DNA of 21,506 nucleotides. Origin: Stephanodiscus triporus (lineage: Eukaryota; Bacillariophyta; Thalassiosirophyceae; Thalassiosirales; Thalassiosiraceae). Position 1 is the first letter of the stretch, and the number at the start of each line of letters is the position of its first letter. Below, in pieces: positions 1-8,262 of this stretch. The DNA lies in contig JALLAZ010000203.1 in assembly GCA_036939755.1 (NCBI GenBank), forward strand, positions 1-21,506, written 5' to 3'. The translations under genes were made by a program, and so were the position numbers. The notes under the pieces are model-generated. The model searched no databases and was not told the origin of the DNA. It saw only the letters and a list, made by a program, of their open reading frames with translations.

Positions 1-46
1 CCAATGTTCTCCATGGTCTAGGGGTTGCGTATGGTATTCTCCCGGT

Positions 47-448
47 GTGCTATGGGCTTTTTTCATGGTAAAAAAAACTCGTTTCCGAAAAAAAAACTAC
101 AATCGCCGAAAATCCTACGTGGGAATACGTGAGAAACATACCTCGACTGCAACATCCCATCCCACAACCCCCAAAAGATCCACAAACCATGAGGACGCCG
201 AGGGCACGGCTTTGTCTTGGCGAGGGAGCACGCTGCTCTGTGCTCCTAAATACCTCCGGCCGTCAAAGGCGGTCGAGGATGCCATCATGAACCCCGTGGC
301 GGGCCAGCGGCTCGATGACCTCATTGCTGTTTGTCGTGAGGTGACGACTTGGAGAGGGAAGACGTTCGTGTCGATTTTTTATCGAAGCGACACCATCCCT
401 GGTGTGCTCTCTTCTGCCGAGCGATGGGCGACTGTGATCGAGGCGTGA
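47..448 (+). pseudogene. possible N-terminal part of the transposase, cut off by an in-frame TGA
   Basis: A 133-codon open frame lies in exactly the same frame as the transposase and is separated from it by one TGA (446-448) and three sense codons. The first 40 residues are very basic (KKTRFRKKNYNRRK) and resemble a nuclear-localisation or DNA-binding tail. The rest matches nothing I recognise. It may be a decayed N-terminus, so that the copy is a pseudogene at this end, or it may be a 5' untranslated stretch that is open by chance. I cannot separate these from sequence alone. Confidence 0.35.
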
Positions 449-457
449 ACCGGAGAG

Positions 458-2311
458 ATGTGGGGGGGGGAGCTGGAAGCGACCACGACCGCAGCCGCCA
501 ATGCTCCTGTCACCGCAACCGAGCAGAACGAGCCCATCGCGGACTTCATTTTCAACGCCCAAAATCGCGCAGAAGATATTGCCCTCGTTCGGGCGATGGG
601 TTTCGAGGTCGACGACGACAACGAACCCGCCCCGGAGAACATACCAGCGCCTGACGCGCCTCAGGTTGGGGGGGGGGGTCTCCGCGAAGGACAGGATTGG
701 GGATGGGATGGGATTGACCAGCGGGCCTCGCTTGGGGGAGCGATGTACAACAATCCATCGTTCGCAGACGGGTGGACTCCCCAGCGGAAGACGTTCCTCG
801 ACATCTTCCTCCACCTCTTCCCCCTCAAATTCTTCACCAACGTCGTCGTCGAGGCGACGAGCAATGCCCTCTTCTCCGTCGATAGTGCACGGACGTCACT
901 CGGGGAGATGCTTCGGTATCTTGGGATGTGGATGCTCATGTCTTGCTACATGAAGTCCCCGGATTACTTTTGGCATTCTGCTGCACGGATGACTGGCGAT
1001 GACATGGAGGACGAGGAGAACGACATCCCGTCGTTCACCTTCAACCGTTACATGTCACGGCGGCGGTTTGCAGCTATCACGTCAGCGTTGCGGTTCACGT
1101 CGTCGATCCCCCCGACGTTTCGAGATAAGTATTGGCAGGTCCGGGATATGATCGCCGCCTGGAATGCCCACATGGCAAAGATCTTTGTTGCGGCGTGGGT
1201 GATTTGCCTGGACGAATCAATGTCCATCTGGCATAACCGATGGACTTGTCCTGGGTGGGTGTTTTGCCCACGCAAACCCCACCCCTTCGGGAACGAATAC
1301 CACACTGCGTGCTGTGGATTGTCGGGCATCTTGTTTTCGATGGAGTTGGTCGAGGGGAAGGATCACCCTCCACAGATCCAGGAGCGGTATAGCCAGCACG
1401 GTAAGACGACGGGACTGCTGATGCGGATGTTAACATCGTATTTCACGACAGGACGATATGTTGTGTTGGATTCGGGCTTCTGTGTGTTGCGGGCTTTGAT
1501 TGAACTGAAGAAGGTCGGCCTCTTTGCGTGTGCGGTGATAAAGAAGCGTCGCTTCTGGCCGGCAATGGTGCCGGGCGACGAGATGACAGAGCATTTTACG
1601 GAGGCAAACGTCGGCGATGCCGACGCGATCACTGGTGTGCTCGATGGTGTGAAGTATTTCTTGTGGGGGATGAAGGAGCCGCAGTACGTGATGAAGATGA
1701 TGGCGACAGGGGGTCCGCTGATTGCAAATGAGAGTTGCAAAGATCAGAAGCGGAGGTTCGTCGAGAACGGGGTCGAAGTCTCACGTACCTTCAAGTTCCC
1801 GCTGCCATATGATTGGCACTATAAGTACAGGCACGCCATCGATGACCACAACAACTTGCGTCATTCCCTACCATCCATTGAAGGGACCATCATGACAACA
1901 AGATGGGAATTGCGTGTGTTCTCTTTTTTGCTTGCCGTTTCAGAGGTCAATGCATTTCTCACGTACCGTTTCTTTTGCAAGCCCGATACGATCCCCACCC
2001 TCCAGGAGTTCCGCCACAAGCTTGCGTGGCAGCTCATTAAAAACAGATGGATCGTGGAGCAGGATGAGGATGAGCAGCAGGAAGCGTGTGCCGTCCACCA
2101 GCTGATGAAAGCTCCGCCCCATGCGACAAAGTATGCTCGAGGGCGGTGGGTTTGCACGGCGAAGCTCCGTTACCAAAACTATCCGTGCACCTTCAAGAAC
2201 TGCGGCAATCCCCCCAAACGAGTTAAAACCTATTGCTCTTGCCATATTGGCAAATGGATTTGCCAATACTGCCATGCTGCGCACGTCGTAAAGGAGACTT
2301 TACATGATTAG
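458..2311 (+). CDS. piggyBac-type transposase (DDE_Tnp_1_7 family)
   Basis: Predicted 617-residue cut-and-paste DNA transposase. Seen: an acidic, low-complexity N-terminus (1-110), then a transposase fold. The first catalytic Asp is D252 in CLDESMS, followed by a KPHPFGNEYH stretch like the family's KP..yG.k block. The second is D338 in VVLDSGF and the third is D462 or D463 in RHAIDDHNNLRH. Residues 566-610 hold a Cys/His cluster (CSC...CQYCHAAH) matching the C-terminal cysteine-rich domain that piggyBac transposases use to bind their ends. No stop or obvious frameshift lies inside. An ATG at 458 opens the frame, but the same frame is also open at 47-448 and is closed only by the TGA at 446-448, so the true start may lie upstream. 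A run of nine G directly follows the start and eleven G lie at 667-677. Terminal inverted repeats and TTAA duplications were not identified, so autonomy is unproven. A domesticated copy is an alternative. Confidence 0.85.
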   Translation: MWGGELEATTTAAANAPVTATEQNEPIADFIFNAQNRAEDIALVRAMGFEVDDDNEPAPENIPAPDAPQVGGGGLREGQDWGWDGIDQRASLGGAMYNNPSFADGWTPQRKTFLDIFLHLFPLKFFTNVVVEATSNALFSVDSARTSLGEMLRYLGMWMLMSCYMKSPDYFWHSAARMTGDDMEDEENDIPSFTFNRYMSRRRFAAITSALRFTSSIPPTFRDKYWQVRDMIAAWNAHMAKIFVAAWVICLDESMSIWHNRWTCPGWVFCPRKPHPFGNEYHTACCGLSGILFSMELVEGKDHPPQIQERYSQHGKTTGLLMRMLTSYFTTGRYVVLDSGFCVLRALIELKKVGLFACAVIKKRRFWPAMVPGDEMTEHFTEANVGDADAITGVLDGVKYFLWGMKEPQYVMKMMATGGPLIANESCKDQKRRFVENGVEVSRTFKFPLPYDWHYKYRHAIDDHNNLRHSLPSIEGTIMTTRWELRVFSFLLAVSEVNAFLTYRFFCKPDTIPTLQEFRHKLAWQLIKNRWIVEQDEDEQQEACAVHQLMKAPPHATKYARGRWVCTAKLRYQNYPCTFKNCGNPPKRVKTYCSCHIGKWICQYCHAAHVVKETLHD

Positions 2312-3048
2312 ACTATTAAGTATGGTGTACTTAACTTTTGAGGGGGTTCGGACCATGTAGCTTGTACCTTAATTTTCGGTATGTTCTGGTTAAAATTTAC
2401 TTAGGCGACCCATATACTGTTAGAACCGTCTCCTCAAGCTCTACACGCTGATATAATTATATTTGGAGATATGTGTACTTTTCATGGAGCTACTTAAATT
2501 AGCAACTCATACTTATTTAAGTTTTTTGGGTGTCTGGGGCACCATAATGTTTAGACCAATAAAGGATAGGGGGTAGTCTAAATTGGGTCTAAATAAATTC
2601 TAAATTTCGGGGATCTAAATTTTAAACTAATTTCGGGAGTCACCAAGTGGGAGGGAATCAAAATTCTCGACCCGATGGTAAATTCATGCCAACGACAGTA
2701 CCCAAACCCGTTTTTGATATGGTGCTTCCTCTACCCAAACCCGTTTTTGGTGGGGTGACTACTAAAACAAACCAAAAGTCTGCGCGCTACGCTACGCTGT
2801 TTCTTGGTCGTTTCGGCTCCCGCCAAAACATCGTGCTGCTGCAGATGTACTTACGATACTATTCCCACGTCAGTAGAAGGATCGAGAACTTATGTCTCTC
2901 TCATCAGAGTAGCCCGCGAAGCCAGGTCACAAACAGAACTCAAGCAGCAACTCAAACACGAGCTATCGCCATTATCAAGCCTTTTAACATCCGTCTCCTG
3001 AGGGGAATAGTGAGGCACCCGTCCACATTGCAACGCGATCTTCAAGAA
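2312..3048. other. AT-rich flank between transposase and RBR gene
   Basis: This stretch is clearly richer in A/T than the transposase before it. It holds four TCTAAAT-type words at about 2577-2625, several TTAA tetranucleotides (the piggyBac target sequence), and an exact 18-bp direct repeat at 2699-2716 and 2732-2749. The RBR reading frame is open back to 2647, so part of it could be coding. An E2F-like word CCCGCCAAAA sits at 2819-2828. No other gene is seen. Confidence 0.5.
2699..2749. repeat. 18-bp direct repeat, period 33
   Basis: The word TACCCAAACCCGTTTTTG occurs twice without mismatch, at 2699-2716 and 2732-2749. It lies in the open stretch upstream of the likely RBR start. It could be a footprint of transposon ends or a small duplicated regulatory block. 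Confidence 0.7.
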
Positions 3049-4942
3049 ATGAATTCGGCTCAGACGCATGATCCTTCTCAGTCCGAAACATTCACATGTC
3101 CAATTTGCCTCGTCGATAAAATAGGCCTTGTCACCGCCAACAACAGCGACAGCAATCGATCGTCCGACGTTCGAACTAATACAACAGTGGATGATAGCGG
3201 CCATCTTATATTTCAACTATCGTCATGCAGCCACAATTTTTGCGCTGCATGCCTCCGCGCCTACGTCCGATCCAAACTGTTGGATGGGCAGATTGATATT
3301 CCTTGTTGCCACTTCAAAATGTCATCACCAGAAGATGATGGTGATTTCCATCAATGCAACGTGCGGATAGAAGAATCTGACATCTACCAGTTGACGAATA
3401 TCGTCATGGAGGTTTGCGAAGAATCGACTGACGAATGGTACGCTCGCAAAGAAAACGAAAATAGACATTGTGTCTCGAAGGACATGCGGAACGAAGACAA
3501 GGTGGGGGGAGACGATGAGCTTTGGAAAAAATACCAAAAGCTGAAATTTGATCTCCATCATGGAAAAGATGCTGTAAGGAGGTGCCCCAAGTGCGATGAT
3601 GCGCAAATTTTTGATCACGAGAGCATGAAACAGTATCAAGCTAAATTTTTGACTCAGAATGAAGATCCTGCTACCTCTGCTGCTAATAATAGTGGTGACG
3701 TCCCAACGGGTAGAATGAACCTAATGGAACGCATGCTCGCTTGCAATTGGCAACGTCGACCTAATATTACAGATGTAATGATATCAAGTGACGTAGCGAG
3801 TGAAGAGGGAGTTAATGTTGCCTCGAATAACCCTGCTCCTGAACAGGAATCAAATATGAGTAAGACATCTTCAGAAAACAACAACGTTGACGGGGATAGA
3901 AGAGGGACGTCATTGGACGACGCGGGGGCGGATGAAACATGTCAAATTGAAGCCAAGCAGAACGAACCCTCCGCCCGTCTCATATCCACAACTCCGTGTG
4001 TTACTTGCCTGACATGCAGCGCGGACTTTTGCTACTTCCACTCTAATGCTCATTCTTCTGGGTGTTCGTCATGCATCAAATATCACAAGAATTCCGTGGA
4101 GCTTGATCGTGCCAATCTTGAATATGCTAACACAATGCTTCGTGCAAAGCCGTGCCCTAACTGCGGCATCGCAGTTTCGAAAGAAGGAGGCTGCAATCAA
4201 ATAAAATGTGGATCTTGTGGGACTCACTTTTGTTGGATTTGCTGTGCAGTTGTAGATGCTGGGGCGTTCCCCGAGCACTTTCGATGGTGGTGAGCTGTTT
4301 TCCCCCTCGTGTCATTGTTTTTTCTTCTTGATCGCCCACCATCTGACATGACATTCTTCTTTGTGAGTAAGGAATGTTACAGGATGTGCAAACATGCAGC
4401 TAGACGAAAGTAATGAACCGATGAGGTGTACTATATTGGGGGCGAGGCTGCTTTCAATTTTTCAGTTAATTGTGCTTGGAATTCCTGCAGTGGTATTGAC
4501 GCTACTCAGTATCATTGTGTGCCCTTGTGTTGTGCTTGGCTGTGGAACAACAAATAGAGAGCGCGGTGAGTATGCTGTAGCTGGGGGGATCCGTTATACC
4601 TTTCATCCCACCGGGGTATGCAACTCGCCTGTGATCACATCGAAAGTCTCAAGAAAATTATGCCCTCTTCCGCCTACATCAGTGGTCAATTTCATTTCAT
4701 TTTGGGGATCATTTTTGTCGTCATTATTCCTGTTTCCGTTCACTTGCCTCGGCTTGGTGATAATATCTGCAGTGTATTGCTTTGTAGCTGGACTAAAGTT
4801 CTTGGTTAAGATCGTCAGAAGATCTAGATCAGACTCATCAGATGTTGACGTTGCAGTACGTAGCACCACGGTTATAGCTGATGATTTCATTCGTGATATG
4901 CTTGACAGGATGGAAGAGGGGAGATCTAGTATTGCTGGCTGA
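3049..4942 (+). CDS. RBR-type E3 ubiquitin ligase with two C-terminal transmembrane helices
   Basis: Two exons, 3049-4289 and 4372-4942, give 603 residues. RING1 starts with TCPICLVD (C17, C20) and continues CSHNFCAAC (C60, H62, C65, C68). An IBR-like part has CPKCDD and later CVTCLTC...CYFHSNAHSSGC, interrupted by a long acidic, Ser/Asn-rich insert. RING2 reads CPNCGIAVSKEGGCNQIKC...CGTHFCWIC. The Cys of GGCN (codon 4192-4194, residue 382) is at the place of the catalytic Cys that carries ubiquitin as a thioester in RBR ligases. Exon 2 continues with GCANMQ and then two hydrophobic helices (near LLSIFQLIVLGIPAVVLTLL and FLFPFTCLGLVIISAVYCF), a layout like RNF19/dorfin, so it is probably membrane-anchored. 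The 82-nt intron uses GTGAGC and TAAG; this join gives FRWWNVTGCANMQ. The frame is open back to 2647 (737 residues), but 3049 begins just before the conserved part. Confidence 0.82.
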
Positions 4943-5003
4943 GCGCTCTTCGTGTACAGTAGAATCAATTAAATCTACTCTAGGATATTACACAAGCAGA
5001 TGA

Positions 5004-7959
5004 TCATATCTCGTCTGCCCAGTTTTTTGCTTGGCTTCCAATGACGCCAACAATCACGGCCCATAAAATTGTGATCATTGCATAAACCATGCCGTCGAAC
5101 TTGAAGATTATTGGGTCTATCAAGGATAATATTTCTGTACAGCGGAAAGTTAGTGAGCCGAGGAAGACGCCTGGGTGTAAAGGAGGTGTAAAACCTACCA
5201 ACTATGAATGCCGCAAATGTGCTCAGCGCTCCAGCGAACCCAGCAATCATAGAATGAAGAACACTGGTCTCCTCTGAGGATGGATTGCCTGATGAACAAA
5301 AACAACGAACAGTGAGCAAATATTGGTGCATGAAAATTCACACGATTTCACTATACAATACATTCACCAGCAAGGAAAGATTTCAGGCTGCCGCTCAGTG
5401 CACAACCACCAATGTTGCATGCGAATGTGCCCAGAGGAAAACCAGGCATGTATTTATTGTACTTTGTCATTAGCTTCCATCTAGCCAGACACCCAAAGGG
5501 AGTGAAGAGGAGACTTATTAAATATTGCTGATGGTTCGGGAAAAAAAATATCGCTAAGCCTAAAGATGCAAAGAGGGGAGAGTGTCAATACCTACATATC
5601 TAACTGGAATACATTTCATCATGCAACAAAGAGACTCACCTATAGTAACAAACATGGCAACGAACAAGACTGTCGCAAGTGATCGAACAGAAATATAACG
5701 CCTTCTAGCTGGTATGGCGTCTGACGCAGGCTCTTCATCTGAATCCAAGTGATGCAAACGCAACCCATACCCTCGTCTCTCGTCTCGCCGTGTCTCCAGA
5801 CGACATCTCCATACAAAAACGTACACCGCGAGATGCTGGCCAAACCTGTAGGACACGATGCCAAGTTGGATGCTTATCGCGTAACCCACCAGCGCCTCTC
5901 CAATCTTTCCCGATTTCAGAAGGCGAATGACACTGGCATTCAGACTCGAGAAAGTGCCCAGCGCCCCGCAAAATCCCAAGCGAAGACCGAGTAAAATGAT
6001 GTGCTTCATTTCCTCAGGCGAAGTGCCAGAGTTCCACCCCTCCAAAAACGGAAAGGTAGCCACGTGATCACTGAAATCCGAAAGCTTTCGGTAAACATCG
6101 TTAGATGGACCATCGGATGTAACCGAAGGATATGAGTGCTGCGGATCCGTTTGCGACTCGGATGGGTCGTTTGCTTCGCCATCCCGTGCGCCATTGTGTT
6201 GTCTGGGGGAACCGCGCAATTCCACAAGGGAGGAGATGTCGCCACCTGCTATATCCGATGGCGATTTCCGAATACTCACGTCAGTCGAGTCTGCGGCCAT
6301 GTCACCGTGGTGATCATAACGCTCCCCCGATCGTGAGTCATGTGGAGAGTATGACTCGCTTTCATAGTGTTCCCTAATAGCAAAACAGAGACCTGGTTAG
6401 CCGCCGATGCGCTATAAGTACCTTAACGAGGCTGACGGGACTCAAGATAACACTCACAGCACATCGTTCGCTTCCTTCCTCGCTGGGAAGAATGCGATGC
6501 TCGGACTCGCCAGGATCCTCCTCGACAATCCTCGGAGCTGAACTTGGCGTATCTCGTCCTCGCTGTTGTGGTCGGTCCCGAACGCTATTCGAAATTCGTC
6601 GTCCAGTCCGAGCAATCCCGCGATCGACTCGGCGTATTCGGGCATTCGATCGTCGCCCCGGTCGCGGATCGCGCGACTACACGACGGGGATGGCCCGACG
6701 CTCGAGTCGGCCCTGTCGTCTTGCCCATCGCCCCTTCGTCCGTGCGAGCTCGGATGGGTCGCGCCCTCCTCCTCCTCCTCCTCCGACGGTGGAGACGAGT
6801 TCGCATCGTCTGATCTATCTCCGTCGTTTACGAGATCGTTCCTACCCCTCGCGCGGTTGATCCCGGCCCTGCCGGCGTCGATGATACCCCTTTAAACGAG
6901 CGGACATAATTCAAGGTAAAGAGTTCAATTCGCACCTGAGCAAGCTCGCCAAGTACATGCCGCATCATTTTGGATTCGCGAGACGGATTGTTTTTGACGA
7001 CATGCATTCCGAAAAAGCAAAACGTACCTGTACGCCCCCATCCCGACTTGCAGAATGCCCCTACCCGATCCATGAGGATTGGCCCCGCCGAGGACCTTGG
7101 AGTGGACGATGCCCATCGCATCTCTGAGGTCCTCGCGCAATTTGTAGCGATGGACGATATGCCAGAGTTCCGAGGCGAGGCCATGCACGAAGCAGTGAAT
7201 TTCGTTTTTGCAAGAAATCGCGGCATTTTCGATGGATGCACCCCAGGGATGAGGAGCGAGAATACGAAGGGAAACGAAACGACGCACAAAAAATTTCCAT
7301 CCCACGCTCCAGACTACGAAAGTTTTTGCGTTCCATCCATCGACTCGATCCCTGGCACCAATCATTCCTCGGCAGCAATAACGATAACGCACTCACCGAC
7401 CGCTGCAGAGCAACCCCAACAAAAAGCAGCTCCAAACGTTCAACGGCAGGTTCGTACCCAACGCCGAATCCTCCGAGAAGACCGCCCCGAGCTCCAAACG
7501 AAACCACGTCGCGCTCATCATGCGTATCGCGATGCCCACGACGCTGCATATGGATAGCATGATCACGGTGTCGTACGCGCGCCAGAATGCGCGACGCGGG
7601 AGTAGAACCGACCCGTCGCGGCGGCGGTTGGCGGCAGGACGATCGCCGCCGCCGCCGCCGTCGTTTTCGTCGTCGTCGTCGTCGGCGGCCATCCGCGTCG
7701 ACCCGCGCGACTCATCGTCGTCCATCGCGTCGTCGACGATCGGACCGCGACGATCGTACGGTTCGTCGAACGACGACGACGTCGCGGCTGCGATCAGAAC
7801 GATCGCGGGACTCTTCCGTCTCCTGAGGCCCGGCGAGGGGGGGGCGTCGTCATCGCGGTCGAGCACGACGGCGGCGGAGGCGTCTCGAGAGGGACGGACG
7901 ATTTGCCTTCTCGCCGCCGATTCGTCTGCCTCAACATCGACATCGACGGCATCCATCAT
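5004..7959 (-). CDS. FEX: fluoride export protein, fused two-domain FEX/CrcB type
   Basis: Membrane exporter that lowers cytoplasmic fluoride. Exons on the minus strand: 7959-7397, 6889-6458, 6373-5640, 5559-5368, 5288-5199, 5134-5004; all phases agree (713 residues). Half 1: TM1 with the conserved Arg (VVGIAIRMM, about R146), TM2 with NLPLNVWSCFLLG, TM3 with GFCGALGTFSSLNASV (about 465) and TM4 with GYAISIQLGIVSYRFGQ. Half 2: PFGCLARW, then GFPLGTFACNIGG, GFAGALSTFAAFIVEI and a last helix GMVYAMITILWAVIVGVIGS. These match the GxxxR, PLGT..N and GxxTTFS elements of CrcB/FEX, and each half keeps its own set as in eukaryotic FEX. Odd: about 270 acidic, Ser/Asp-rich residues lie between TM2 and TM3 of half 1. 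The 507-nt first intron may hide another exon (7306-7028). The start at 7959 (MMDAV) was chosen because it begins the acidic cytosolic tail; the frame is open to 8103. It converges with the RBR gene across 61 bp. Confidence 0.85.
6890..7396 (-). other. first intron of the FEX gene, possible extra exon
   Basis: At 507 nt this intron is far longer than the other four of this gene (64-84 nt). It has a GTGAGT donor and a TTAAAG acceptor. Inside it, the minus strand is open in one frame from 7392 to 6925. A phase-compatible candidate exon at 7306-7028 ends with a good CAG/GTACGT donor but has a weak acceptor. The encoded residues (for example HRYKLREDLRDAMGIVHSKV) look more protein-like than random, yet I cannot assign them. 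Confidence 0.45.
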
Positions 7960-8262
7960 TGAAAATGCGCTGCCCTCGTAGCCGTGAACTCGGCTTTTCC
8001 GAGGTTGGTGTCGTTGGTTTGAGTGTTGAGTGGGATCGCCGCGAGAAAAGTATTTATTCCCCTGGTAGTGCTCCCGGATACCTCTCCGGGGGAAAATACC
8101 CATCTTCCGCGCTTTACACAGAACAACACACGAGATACTTATCTGGTAGGTAGATACCTCTTGTACTACCTATCTACTCTACTCTACTCTACACACCTTT
8201 TTTTAGTTGCCATACATACGTCTCAAACAGAGAGTTCGCCCCCGCCACCGACGAGCAAGATA
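7960..8262. promoter_or_regulatory. divergent promoter region, FEX / SLC35F copy 1
   Basis: About 300 bp separate the two start codons. It contains a GC-rich inverted repeat CCCGG (8073-8077) / CCGGG (8086-8090), nested within a weaker one, GTATTTATTCCCC (8050-8062) / GGGGGAAAATAC (8088-8099). Four copies of TCTAC follow at 8173-8192. No clear TATA box was recognised. Confidence 0.45.
8173..8192. repeat. TCTAC pentanucleotide microsatellite, four copies
   Basis: Four perfect tandem copies of TCTAC lie in the 5' region of SLC35F copy 1, about 70 bp upstream of its start codon. Confidence 0.8.

Noticed and set aside
4290..4382. RBR intron ending at the TTACAG acceptor (4381-4382)
   Set aside because: With the only good donor this join runs into a TAA after nine codons. 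The TAAG acceptor at 4370-4371 keeps the frame and gives FRWWNVTGCANMQ.
5171..5198. A 28-nt intron in FEX with GTAGGT donor and CCCAG acceptor
   Set aside because: It restores the frame, but the next acceptor (GTACAG at 5135-5136 on the minus strand) gives a normal 64-nt intron and places the conserved Glu right after the TFAAF box, so the longer intron fits better.
7028..7200. Protein kinase fragment in the FEX intron
   Set aside because: The resemblance needs a frame change, lacks the HRD aspartate, and covers only a few residues; kept as a low-interest note, not as a feature.
6970..7557. 195-codon plus-strand open frame antisense to FEX
   Set aside because: It overlaps FEX exon 1, has no recognisable domain, and its openness follows from the GC-rich opposite strand.
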